A DNA stretch of 50,425 nucleotides, from assembly GCA_902618245.1 (NCBI GenBank), contig CACMZR010000010.1:1-50425 (forward strand). Reading direction: 5' to 3'. Under the pieces are notes generated by a model that was not told the origin of the DNA, searched no databases, and saw only the letters and a program-made list of their open reading frames with translations. Each line of letters begins with the position of its first letter. Within the stretch, counting starts at the first letter, position 1. Below are positions 38,208 to 46,837 of this stretch, piece by piece. The DNA is from an uncultured Bacteroidota bacterium (lineage in GTDB: Bacteria > Bacteroidota > Bacteroidia > Flavobacteriales > Flavobacteriaceae). Position numbers and translations under genes: made by a program.

Positions 38208-38998
38208 TAAAACTTTAATTTATTAAACCAGCTGGTTTTAATTTTTTTTTGCACTTGGAATCTTGATCCATGTAATGTAAAGCTAGCAGGTGGGTGGGTG
38301 TGCTCCAATGACAGCATAGGTGCAGTTCTGTTTATTCCAAAACCAAAGGGGATTCCTGCCATATTTCTACAAATAAATGTAGGCAACTCATTTTTATTGA
38401 ATTCATATTTATTTAATGAAATAATGTTTGTATGATTGCTATAAACTTTTATTTTGTCAATAAATTTTTTCTTGTTGGGTAAATAAATTTCGATTTCTGA
38501 TGATCTTTGAATTGGAGAAGTTTCCAAGTTTACAAAAACAAAATAATTTTCAATATTAGTTTGTTGAACAAAAGGATGAAAAGTAAGCAAACTACCTTTT
38601 TCTGGAAATGGATTAATTTCACCTTGATAGCTAGTTTGAGATGATCCTAAACTAAATCCAACTGTTGCCCTCCATTCTGGCGTCTTTGTGAAAATAAATT
38701 GAGATTTAGGAAGAAGATTCATTTTTTTTGGAATATTATCATCTTTTCTAAGTTGAAGAATTACTAAATTAGAATCAATATTTTCATTCATAAATTTTAG
38801 ATTCTCCATTTCGACATTGAATGAGTCGCCGTATTTTATTTCACATATTTTTTTTGAGTTCCAGAGATTATCTCTGAGAAAAAATAACCAAAGTTTTTTA
38901 GTTTTTTTATGAGATTTTTCCCAATTATTGGGAGAAAAGTTGTGAACTGTACAAAAACCTTTTGTTTCTAGAATATTAAAAAGAGGGAAAAAAGACAT
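38207..38998 (-). CDS. unrecognised protein, first of tandem pair
   Basis: I do not recognise a family. ATG at 38998 gives 263 residues and leaves one base after the upstream stop; the frame can also start at 39037, which would overlap that gene by 38 bases. There is no signal peptide or membrane helix. The sequence looks beta-rich. The C-terminal block is striking: M-A-G-I-P-F-G-F-G-I-N-R near 219-230, then L-S-L-E-H-T-H-P-P-A-S-F-T-L-H-G at 235-250, with three histidines, a glutamate and an arginine close together. That could be a metal or carbohydrate site. Its pairing with the next gene and position between a methyltransferase and kdsA suggest a glycan-related function. Confidence 0.6.
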   Translation of the reverse strand: MSFFPLFNILETKGFCTVHNFSPNNWEKSHKKTKKLWLFFLRDNLWNSKKICEIKYGDSFNVEMENLKFMNENIDSNLVILQLRKDDNIPKKMNLLPKSQFIFTKTPEWRATVGFSLGSSQTSYQGEINPFPEKGSLLTFHPFVQQTNIENYFVFVNLETSPIQRSSEIEIYLPNKKKFIDKIKVYSNHTNIISLNKYEFNKNELPTFICRNMAGIPFGFGINRTAPMLSLEHTHPPASFTLHGSRFQVQKKIKTSWFNKLKF

Positions 38999-38999
38999 A

Positions 39000-39920
39000 T
39001 TATTTCTTAAAGATTGATCGTAGCCAAAGTGACTCATTTTTTTTAATTAGGTGAGCATCAAAATTTAAAAGTGCTTCAGTTGAATACTCATTATTTAAGA
39101 GCTCATTAATTTTTTTTCTCTTCCTATGATAAAATTTAATATCGAACTTGTAATAAAAAAAAACTCTTAATCTATTAAAAAATTTAAATAAAAGATTTTT
39201 AGTTTTTTTTATGGATGTGCCATAATAGTTCATTGAGAGAATTTCTAATCCTAATACATTTGATAATTTTTCCATTGGTTTTTTTGAGAAAAATAAAAGA
39301 TGTGGTTCACAAAGTTTTTTATACTTCCAATCATTACAGGGTACTTCGATAAATAAATTCCCTTTGGATTCTAAACAATTCACATACTGACTTAAAAATA
39401 CTACAGGTGACGATACATGTTCCAAAACATGGGAAATTACAATTAAATCAAATTTCAGGTTTCCTAGATTTTTATTTTCAATTATTTCTATGTTTAAATT
39501 CTTTAGTGATTTATAACAATTAATATCAGATTCTATTGCGAAGTATTTAGAATTTGGAAACTCACTTAACCACAAAGAAGCAAAATATCCTGGTCCTGGA
39601 CCAACTTCGAGGACATTTATTTTACTTTCATTTAGGACATTAATATTATCCTTTATCATAATTAATCTTAATTTTGACAAACCATAAAAAAATCCTTTTG
39701 TCTTAGCATCAGTTATTATTCCTCCATGTGCACTTTGGTGATAAGAATTATTATAATTATGTAGCTCTGATTCTTTTGGAGTGGGGTTGGCAAAATACAA
39801 TTCACATGAATTACATTTAACAATTTTACAATTACTGAAAATATCATTTTTATACGAATATTCTTGTATAAACTCGTTAGAATCCGAGTTACATAATGGG
39901 CACTTGATTACATTTAGCAT
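39000..39920 (-). CDS. SAM-dependent methyltransferase with N-terminal zinc-ribbon
   Basis: A 306-residue protein. Residues 6-36 are a Cys4 zinc-binding module (C-P-L-C near 7 and C-N-S-C near 36) followed by L-Y-F-A-N-P-T-P. The SAM-binding motif V-L-E-V-G-P-G-P-G-Y-F-A is near residues 103-114, and motif II/III reads L-I-V-I-S-H-V-L-E-H-V-S-S-P near 160. This arrangement is the common Methyltransf_23 type with a zinc-ribbon, frequent in polysaccharide loci and related to sugar C-methyltransferases. The acceptor is unknown. It follows the acyltransferase by one base and is followed directly by the tandem unknown genes. Confidence 0.85.
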   Translation of the reverse strand: MLNVIKCPLCNSDSNEFIQEYSYKNDIFSNCKIVKCNSCELYFANPTPKESELHNYNNSYHQSAHGGIITDAKTKGFFYGLSKLRLIMIKDNINVLNESKINVLEVGPGPGYFASLWLSEFPNSKYFAIESDINCYKSLKNLNIEIIENKNLGNLKFDLIVISHVLEHVSSPVVFLSQYVNCLESKGNLFIEVPCNDWKYKKLCEPHLLFFSKKPMEKLSNVLGLEILSMNYYGTSIKKTKNLLFKFFNRLRVFFYYKFDIKFYHRKRKKINELLNNEYSTEALLNFDAHLIKKNESLWLRSIFKK

Positions 39921-39921
39921 A

Positions 39922-40488
39922 TTATCTTTTTTTTATAAACTTTGCCGGCACACCACCATATAAAGAAAATGGTTTAATATTTTTGTTAACAATTGAACCC
40001 GCAGCAATCACGGCTCCCTCACCGATTCTTACATTCGGGAGTATGACACAATTAGCCCCAATCCAAACATCATTTTCTATTATAATATCGCCAATTTTAT
40101 TCCCTTGTTCCCTAATTGGGACTTCTTTTAAATTCCAATTATGATTAGAGGATCTAAAAACAACATTAGGTCCAATTAAAACGTCATTCCCTATGATTAT
40201 ATCACCTCCCAAATCACCATTCAAGTGAATATTATTATTTGCAAAAAAATTATCTCCAATTTTTATTGATCCTTGAATTGCAGATATAAGTGAATTGGGA
40301 CCAAAATTAACGTTAGTTCCAAATTTTATATTTTTCAAACCGTGCAAAATGGTCCCATGGGAAATGTTAACTTTTACTAGTTTCTTCATTGAAATTGAGA
40401 TATATAATGTTCTCAAATATATTCCTGTTCTTCCTGGGATTACTGAAAGTAGGTATTTAACCCAGTCAGAAATTTCATTAATTACCAT
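39922..40488 (-). CDS. hexapeptide-repeat acyltransferase (LbH/WbbJ type)
   Basis: A 188-residue left-handed beta-helix transferase. Hexapeptide repeats run from about residue 60 to 165, for example I-I-I-G-N-D-V-L-I-G-P-N-V-V and I-I-E-N-D-V-W-I-G-A-N-C-V-I-L-P-N-V-R-I-G-E-G-A-V. S-S-N-H-N-W carries the catalytic histidine and G-G-V-P-A-K-F-I is the standard C-terminal end of maltose/galactoside-type O-acetyltransferases. It probably acetylates a sugar residue of the repeating unit in the cytoplasm. The N-terminal 45 residues lie outside the repeats. It lies two bases after the Wzx gene. Confidence 0.92.
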   Translation of the reverse strand: MVINEISDWVKYLLSVIPGRTGIYLRTLYISISMKKLVKVNISHGTILHGLKNIKFGTNVNFGPNSLISAIQGSIKIGDNFFANNNIHLNGDLGGDIIIGNDVLIGPNVVFRSSNHNWNLKEVPIREQGNKIGDIIIENDVWIGANCVILPNVRIGEGAVIAAGSIVNKNIKPFSLYGGVPAKFIKKR

Positions 40489-40490
40489 TT

Positions 40491-41912
40491 CTAAAAATAA
40501 TATTTGAAGGTGGTTTTTAGATATGCATAAGTCCTAGTAATAATTAAAATTGATAATACAGATAAGATTTTATAAGACAGTCTTAAAACGTAATCAATAT
40601 TTGTCTGATATAGAATAAACGAAATAAATAATAGTAATAGAACGAACAATAAATTTCTTAAAAATTTTAATGAGAAATCAATTTTTAGAAATTTTTGAGA
40701 ATAATAAAAATTTAAAAAAGAACTTATTATACCACTGAAAAAGGCTCCCCAAGCAGCTCCATAAAGACCAAAATAATAAATAGCAGGTAGATTTATAATG
40801 ATATTTATAAATAATGTTATCATGGACAATTTACTAATCAAGTAGCTTTTATTTGCAATTAAAAGTTGTTTAGTAGTACCAAAAAAATTGACTACATAAA
40901 ACATTACGAAAGGTATAATAATTGGATAAGCTTTTTGAAAATCTTTAGTTGTTAATATTAAAAGTAATTCTTCGGAAAACAAGCCAATAGATAAACATAT
41001 CAGGATATAAACGTTAAAATACGGATATAATAATTTGTTAGACTCTTTATTAAAATTTCGCCCTTTTTTTTTATAATATAAGTCGTATAGCTCAGGACTA
41101 TACAAGTTTTGAAGTGAACTCAAAAAGTTATTTGAGGAATAAGAAATTTTTTGAGCAATATTTAGTAATCCTGTATCACCAAGAGAGCTAAAATATCCTA
41201 AAAGATATTTGTCAAACTGTGTATTTAACGAACTAAAAAAGACTTTTGGAGTTAGAGGCAACCCAAAAAAAATAGCATCCTTTAAGAACAAAAAATTGAA
41301 CGAAAATCCATTTTTCAAAATGTATAAAACGGTTAAAAATAAAATGATTAAACTTAAACCTGTGACTTGGCCAGAAATATACCCAGATGCTCCTAAATTA
41401 AACCTTGAAACAAAAATTATTGAACACGTCGTTACAATTATTGTTTCTATCATAGAAATAAATGCAAATTTTGTGACCAACTTATTGTTTATCAAAAATA
41501 TATAAAAAAATTGTATTGAGTTTTTTAAGCCTGCGAATAGCAAGGCATAGAATAAAATTTTCCCCTTAAAATTTGTATTAAAAAATATCTTTGTTATTGT
41601 GCTATGAAAAAAAAACGTCACGCCAGAGAAAAAACTCAATATTAATAATGATAAGGTTAAACAACTCCACATCAGTTTGATCTGATTTTCTTTTTTTTGC
41701 AATTGAAAAAAATTTCTTTCAAAGGCTACAGATAAACCTAAATTTGACAAACCTCCAAACAATATTCCATAAGTGTTAGCTAAAGCAAGAATTCCATAAT
41801 CTTCAGTTGAGAGGAATTTAGTAAAAATAGGCAAGCTTAAAATAGGTACTAAACTACTTACAAGGTATGGTAATTGAAGTATTAAAAATTTATTAATCAA
41901 ATTATTTTTCAC
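40491..41912 (-). CDS. Wzx-type oligosaccharide flippase
   Basis: A 473-residue polytopic membrane protein of the MOP/polysaccharide biosynthesis superfamily, with about 12-14 helices. It flips lipid-linked oligosaccharide units across the inner membrane. Diagnostic is the N-terminal segment P-I-L-S-L-P-I-F-T-K-F-L-S-T-E-D-Y-G followed by A-N-T-Y-G. Later Y-G-A-A-W-G-A-F-F is typical as well. The start is GTG at 41912. It is the only flippase in the window, so the pathway is probably Wzx/Wzy-like, although no Wzy is clearly identified. It sits between a GT-B-like protein and an acetyltransferase. Confidence 0.9.
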   Translation of the reverse strand: MKNNLINKFLILQLPYLVSSLVPILSLPIFTKFLSTEDYGILALANTYGILFGGLSNLGLSVAFERNFFQLQKKENQIKLMWSCLTLSLLILSFFSGVTFFFHSTITKIFFNTNFKGKILFYALLFAGLKNSIQFFYIFLINNKLVTKFAFISMIETIIVTTCSIIFVSRFNLGASGYISGQVTGLSLIILFLTVLYILKNGFSFNFLFLKDAIFFGLPLTPKVFFSSLNTQFDKYLLGYFSSLGDTGLLNIAQKISYSSNNFLSSLQNLYSPELYDLYYKKKGRNFNKESNKLLYPYFNVYILICLSIGLFSEELLLILTTKDFQKAYPIIIPFVMFYVVNFFGTTKQLLIANKSYLISKLSMITLFINIIINLPAIYYFGLYGAAWGAFFSGIISSFLNFYYSQKFLKIDFSLKFLRNLLFVLLLLFISFILYQTNIDYVLRLSYKILSVLSILIITRTYAYLKTTFKYYF

Positions 41913-41920
41913 TAATTCCC

Positions 41921-43681
41921 TTAAAGTTTCCCATCTATTATACTTAAATCAATTTTTAAATCTTCTCCGGCTAATTCATTTATGATATTTGACCAATCTC
42001 CAATTTTTTCCCCTCCTTCTAAAATTTTGTTGAGACCTATTTCAAGCGAAGAAAAAACAACTTCTGCTTTTTTATAAATTGGATTGTGATCATGAATGTA
42101 TCCTTTAGAATTAATTAGTATGACTTTTTTATTTCTCAAAGCACATTCTAATGCAGCAGTTGCACCTATCAAATTTCCAATACAATAATCAGCATACTTT
42201 GAAATTGTCCATGGAGTTATATCATTCCTATGTTTTCCTCTACTTATTTCAAAAAATCTTTGTGAAGAAAAAGCCTGACTTATTATTGGTGAATTATAAT
42301 TCCTAACAGTATTAAAAATGAATTGAGGCTTTAAAATGATTGCTATATTTCTATTTTTAATAACAGTTTTTGCTAATAATTCAATTTCATCTAATATTTC
42401 TTTTTGGCTAAAACACCCCCATTTATCTTTTTGAACAGATTCATCAAAATAAACTATTATCTTTTTAACTCCATTTTCTTTTAGTTTTTTCTTGATTGAT
42501 TGAAATTCTATTTTTGATTCGTTTTTGAAAATATAACCTAACGGGTAAAAGTTTTTCGGTCCTATATTTTTCCAATGAAAAATATTTTTAAATTTTTCTG
42601 AAAAAGAAAAAAATACATCTGCTGATGTAATCATAAGTGGTACTTGCATTCCCATGTTTGTAAATTGTATACACCTTGTTTCAACATTTATCATTTTAGA
42701 TATTAATTGTACAGCATCAGTAATTGGATCTTGTGCATCTATAAATAAGAATAGATCACATTTAATTCTCATTAAATAATTCTTCAGACCACACGCAAGT
42801 TTGAAAAAATCATTTAATTGGTGTTTTAAAGCATAAGGAATATTTTGTGAGTCAGAAAGTGTAAATCTTGAATAATTTATACTAGAATAAATGTTAAAAA
42901 AATTTTCTTCTACTGTTATTCCATTTTCAAATAATTTTTTTTTTGTAGTCTTAAGCTTTTGCCTACTTGTATTTATAATATGAAAATTTTTGAAAAGGCT
43001 TTTCTTAAACCAATTTGGAAAAGGGTTATCATTTTTATCTAATGAAATTGCTTGCGATGCAACAAGAACTGTGGTTGATTGATGATTTTTTAAATTTATT
43101 TTGTTTTTAATTTTAAGGCCCAAAAAAAACTTTATTATTTTTTTTGTCCAAATTTTTAATTTTCTAAATGAAATATTTTTTCTAAAATTAATTTCATACT
43201 GGCTATATTTGGATTTCAAAAATTCTTTTTTAATTGTATTACTTGGTCTTATGACTACGAGAAAATTTTTTGAAACGCCCTCTTTATTTTTTATATAATT
43301 AAAGATCTTTATGTAATATTCCATTTCATCCCAGGTCCTTTTTGCAATAAATAACTTAACAACGTTGATTCCATTTAGTTGATTTTCTCCACAATAATTT
43401 AAATTAAGTCCTTTCATCAAGTTTTCTGAATACTTAAAGGCTTCTAATGAGGCTTCTCTTCTCGAACTCATATAAAGTGACTCTCCATGATTGTTTCTAA
43501 GACTCCCGTAAAAAAAAGTAGGGCTTGTTATAGAAATCCCAATCAAATCTAAAATGGATAAAATTATTTTTCCCCTCCAGCTCAAATCATTAAGTATTAT
43601 GAATTGTTCTATTAAAGGGTATCTAAATAGAATTTTTAATACTGAAAACAAATTTAGATCGTCAAAATAAGCCTTTGTCAT
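41921..43681 (-). CDS. unassigned GT-B-like surface carbohydrate protein
   Basis: A 586-residue protein I cannot assign to a named family with certainty. It lacks a signal peptide. The C-terminal half looks like a GT-B nucleotide-sugar domain: S-A-D-V-F-F-S-F-S-E near 352, Y-P-L-G-Y near 375, K-K-I-I-V-Y-F-D near 402, I-L-K-P-Q-F near 450, and Y-A-D-Y-C-I-G-N-L-I-G-A-T-A-A-L-E-C-A near 502. The last is the position of the donor phosphate loop in capsule-type transferases such as those using CMP-Kdo or CDP-polyols. It may transfer the nonulosonic acid made by the adjoining genes. It lies just upstream of wzx, with eight bases between them. Confidence 0.6.
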   Translation of the reverse strand: MTKAYFDDLNLFSVLKILFRYPLIEQFIILNDLSWRGKIILSILDLIGISITSPTFFYGSLRNNHGESLYMSSRREASLEAFKYSENLMKGLNLNYCGENQLNGINVVKLFIAKRTWDEMEYYIKIFNYIKNKEGVSKNFLVVIRPSNTIKKEFLKSKYSQYEINFRKNISFRKLKIWTKKIIKFFLGLKIKNKINLKNHQSTTVLVASQAISLDKNDNPFPNWFKKSLFKNFHIINTSRQKLKTTKKKLFENGITVEENFFNIYSSINYSRFTLSDSQNIPYALKHQLNDFFKLACGLKNYLMRIKCDLFLFIDAQDPITDAVQLISKMINVETRCIQFTNMGMQVPLMITSADVFFSFSEKFKNIFHWKNIGPKNFYPLGYIFKNESKIEFQSIKKKLKENGVKKIIVYFDESVQKDKWGCFSQKEILDEIELLAKTVIKNRNIAIILKPQFIFNTVRNYNSPIISQAFSSQRFFEISRGKHRNDITPWTISKYADYCIGNLIGATAALECALRNKKVILINSKGYIHDHNPIYKKAEVVFSSLEIGLNKILEGGEKIGDWSNIINELAGEDLKIDLSIIDGKL

Positions 43682-43699
43682 TTGGCTAACTATTTTTCA

Positions 43700-45604
43700 T
43701 CAAACGGGTTGACTAATAATCAAATAATTCCCTATGTTCAGTATGTCTGTCATTTCCTGGCTATAAACATTCTCACCTTCGCAATATTTTTTCACAATTC
43801 TTTTAATGTATTTTAAATCAAAATATTCTGGGCTAAATGAATCTAAATAGTTTTTTTGTTGGAAAGCGTCTTTGAATAATTTCTTAAATGAAGAGGCATT
43901 GACTATCTCATCAGTATGAGAAAATGTTGGATTTATGTCATATAAATAAGAATGAGGGCCTGATTGATAATCAATCGGATAATCAATTTTATTAGTTAAC
44001 ATCCATTTTAAAGGGTACTTGGTATTATTTATATCCAAGCCCCTACCCCAGCTTTCAGGCATTTGAGATAAAAAATCTATGACCCCTTTGTCTAGAAATG
44101 GAAGTCTACATTTTAATCCAAAAGACTCACATGTATGTTCAAGAGTTGCGACTGTTCCTCCTTGCCAATGAAAAGAATGATATAAATGTAGATAATGAGA
44201 ATACAAATTATCATATCCTATTTTATCCTTAAACATGCTTAAATAAGTTTCTGATGCATTTATTAAGAACTTTTTTATACCATTTTCAGTTAAAAGTTGA
44301 TTGTTAAACTTTGAATAGAGTGGGATTCTACCACCACTTAGAAAAAAAGATTCAAGTATTTGTAATTTTATTTCAACATCTCCTTTCTTAAGTTGATCAA
44401 ATTTTGTTTTTGTATTGTAGGACATAAAAATTTTCCATACTGGATCATCTTCATATTTCCCTTCAATTAATTGTTTTAAAAATGTTGGCCCAAATAAGTA
44501 AGTAGCCATTTTATCGCTATATTCTCTGAAGGCTATTGACTCAGGATGATATAAGGAAAAATATTGGCTAAATCCCAAATTATGGGCTCCATCACTAATT
44601 TCTCCTGCAAATACAACTGCCCCTTGCTTAGAAATTTTTGACGCTCCTTTTGCAAGTTGCCAATGATTATAACCTGTAAGGTTAAAAAACTCATGCGATC
44701 TAAATAATGTTAAGACTTCATCCCTGATTTTATTTGCATCTTTAGTATAGTCTAAATCAATTACGTGTAGTTTAACATTGTAATAATCAGCAAATTTTTG
44801 GGCTCTATCTAATTCAAATTGATTAATTATTTTACTTCTTTTTGAATATCTCATCCTTCCAATAACACATTCAATTTTATCTGAACTGAATAAATGACAC
44901 AAAGTAGCTAATATAGATGTAGAGTCCCATCCTGAGGATAACAAAACAATATTTTGGATATCAGATGCCCTAGCCCTAACTGCTTCTATGAATAAATTTG
45001 AGTAATCCTGTAATTTGGAATAATCATCTTTTTTGAACACAACTTTCGGAACAAATCGTGTTTTATCAACTGAAAGTTTTTTATCATTTATTGTAAGCTT
45101 TTCATTTATACCTAATCTGTTTAATTTTTTGTTTAGAGTATGTTTCTTAAGAGGTCTACTTCCATAAATTGATAATACTTGAGCCAATCCATTTTGGTCA
45201 ATAGAACCTAAATCAGCGTCGTGGGGAATCATTTCTTTTCCAGATGTTATATAATAAATTTCTTTTTCTAAAACCCAATAAACATTTGCCCTTCCAAAAT
45301 TATCAGTCCAAACTGAAATACAATTGTTTTTTGATATCTTGACAATTACAAATCTTCCTTCGAACTCTGATATTTTTTTAAAGTCTGCTAAATTTTTATA
45401 ATTTTTTAATGAGGTATCTACTTTATTTTTATCTCTTCCTCCAAGCAAATCTCCTAACAATATACATACGCTCCCATCTTTATCTTCCCATTCTAAATTT
45501 GCACAATCACCTTCAATTGTTATTAAATCGTTTTTGAATATAATTGGGTGTTTACTTGGTATATATTTGTTTTTGCTATCTGATATTGTAATTCTGTAGT
45601 TCAT
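43700..45604 (-). CDS. asparagine synthase-like amidotransferase lacking the glutaminase cysteine
   Basis: A 634-residue protein of the AsnB superfamily. The synthetase half has a PP-loop variant L-S-S-G-W-D-S-T-S at 222-230 (normally S-G-G-x-D-S), and C-R-L-P-F-L-D-K-G-V-I-D-F-L near 500, both typical of AsnB. The N-terminal 190 residues keep elements of the class II glutaminase fold (F-E-G-R-F-V near 81, N-F-G-R-A-N near 102), but there is no Cys at position 2, so glutamine hydrolysis is unlikely. In surface-polysaccharide loci, relatives amidate uronic acids. It may use free ammonia or a different partner, or make another acyl-adenylate linkage. It lies seven bases after pseI. Confidence 0.87.
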   Translation of the reverse strand: MNYRITISDSKNKYIPSKHPIIFKNDLITIEGDCANLEWEDKDGSVCILLGDLLGGRDKNKVDTSLKNYKNLADFKKISEFEGRFVIVKISKNNCISVWTDNFGRANVYWVLEKEIYYITSGKEMIPHDADLGSIDQNGLAQVLSIYGSRPLKKHTLNKKLNRLGINEKLTINDKKLSVDKTRFVPKVVFKKDDYSKLQDYSNLFIEAVRARASDIQNIVLLSSGWDSTSILATLCHLFSSDKIECVIGRMRYSKRSKIINQFELDRAQKFADYYNVKLHVIDLDYTKDANKIRDEVLTLFRSHEFFNLTGYNHWQLAKGASKISKQGAVVFAGEISDGAHNLGFSQYFSLYHPESIAFREYSDKMATYLFGPTFLKQLIEGKYEDDPVWKIFMSYNTKTKFDQLKKGDVEIKLQILESFFLSGGRIPLYSKFNNQLLTENGIKKFLINASETYLSMFKDKIGYDNLYSHYLHLYHSFHWQGGTVATLEHTCESFGLKCRLPFLDKGVIDFLSQMPESWGRGLDINNTKYPLKWMLTNKIDYPIDYQSGPHSYLYDINPTFSHTDEIVNASSFKKLFKDAFQQKNYLDSFSPEYFDLKYIKRIVKKYCEGENVYSQEMTDILNIGNYLIISQPV

Positions 45605-45611
45605 GATTTTT

Positions 45612-46652
45612 TTATTTATTTAATTTATCTAAAGACATTCTTGTTCCTCTTAAATAATTTTTATTAAAAGTACATCCCAAGATATCCTGTAAATATTTTG
45701 GATGAAGCCCATAACCAGGGCGGATTGATCTAACATTTTCATTAGTGATTAATTCTCCCTTTTTTACATTTTTTGTAATGTATAAAGATCTCGAAAAATT
45801 TCTTCCCTTTTTCTGTTTACTAGTTAACTCATAGTTTATTTCACCAACACATACCTCTGCTTCTCTAATTGATTTAACCATTTCACTGAATCCATTTTTA
45901 TCCAATGAAAAGCTTGCATCTGGCCCCCCTACAGATTTATCTAGAATGAAATGTTTTTCAATAATTTTAGCCCCCAAATTAACAGCAACTATTGGGGCTG
46001 TAATGCCGAGCGTGTGATCTGAAAGACCAGTTACAACTCCATATCTTTTTTTAAGATCTGGAATCATGATCAAATTAGCTTCGTTAATAGGTGCAGGATA
46101 ACTCGAAGTGCATTTTAGTAATGCTAAATTGCTATTACCTACTTCTTTGCATGTTGAAAGTGCCAAATCAATATCATTCATTGTTGCTATACCGGTTGAA
46201 ATAATCGTAGGCTTTCCTTTAGATGCTATGTATTGAATTAATGGTGTGTCGGTAATTTCAAATGATGCAATTTTGTATATTGGATTATCTAAATCTTCTA
46301 AAAAATCGACTGCAGTTTTATCAAAAGGTGATGAAAAGCATAATAAACCTTCTTCGTTTGCTACTCTAAACAATTCTTCATGCCATTCCCACGGAGTAAA
46401 CGCACTTTCATATAATTTGTAATAACTCTGTCCATCCCAAATTGAATTATTTTTTATTACAAAATCATTTCTTTCTGAATCTATGGTAATTGTATCAGGT
46501 CTATATGTTTGAAGCTTTACAGCATCCGCACCTGCTTTTTTTGCAGCACATATTGTTTTTATCGCTGTTGACAAAGAACCATTATGATTAGCTGAGAGCT
46601 CGGCGACAATTAATACTTTCTCTAATTCATTAAAATTTAAAAAATTAATCAT
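45612..46652 (-). CDS. pseI: pseudaminic acid synthase (PseI, NeuB superfamily)
   Basis: Condenses phosphoenolpyruvate with a 6-deoxy-HexNAc to give a nine-carbon nonulosonic acid. The protein has 346 residues. NeuB features are A-E-L-S-A-N-H-N-G-S near residue 17, A-D-A-V-K-L-Q-T-Y near 41, and I-E-K-H-F-I near 232. The PseI branch is suggested by T-P-W-E-W-H-E-E-L near 84 and C-F-S-S-P-F-D-K-T-A. A C-terminal SAF (antifreeze-like) domain occupies about 285-346. Its start overlaps the stop of the 62-residue small gene by eight bases. The other Pse enzymes are not in the window and may lie to the right. Confidence 0.92.
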   Translation of the reverse strand: MINFLNFNELEKVLIVAELSANHNGSLSTAIKTICAAKKAGADAVKLQTYRPDTITIDSERNDFVIKNNSIWDGQSYYKLYESAFTPWEWHEELFRVANEEGLLCFSSPFDKTAVDFLEDLDNPIYKIASFEITDTPLIQYIASKGKPTIISTGIATMNDIDLALSTCKEVGNSNLALLKCTSSYPAPINEANLIMIPDLKKRYGVVTGLSDHTLGITAPIVAVNLGAKIIEKHFILDKSVGGPDASFSLDKNGFSEMVKSIREAEVCVGEINYELTSKQKKGRNFSRSLYITKNVKKGELITNENVRSIRPGYGLHPKYLQDILGCTFNKNYLRGTRMSLDKLNK

Positions 46653-46833
46653 TGTTCTCTGAAAGTTTCTTTAAAAGGTCACCAATTTTTTTATCATCCT
46701 TATTGATTTTTTTAACAATATCCCTCGCTTCAGATGGAGCATGCTTAAATGCTAACCTCAAGATATTCATCCAATTTATATTATTTTTTGTTCTAACTTT
46801 TTCTATAGCATCTATGATCTCAAAATCTGTCAT
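46645..46833 (-). CDS. small 62-residue protein of nonulosonic-acid loci
   Basis: A small gene whose best start is ATG at 46833 (M-T-D-F-E-I-I-D-A-I-E-K-V-R), just after the formyltransferase stop at 46838; the frame runs on upstream, but only inside that gene. The 62 residues are charged and helical, with N-N-I-N-W-M-N-I-L-R-L-A-F near 18-30, A-P-S-E-A-R-D-I near 33, and a final K-I-G-D-L-L-K-K-L. No signal peptide or membrane segment is seen. It is probably a two- or three-helix cytosolic protein. I recall similar short proteins next to NeuB/PseI-type genes in other bacteria; the function is unknown. It overlaps pseI by eight bases. Confidence 0.7.
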   Translation of the reverse strand: MTDFEIIDAIEKVRTKNNINWMNILRLAFKHAPSEARDIVKKINKDDKKIGDLLKKLSENND

Positions 46834-46837
46834 TTTT

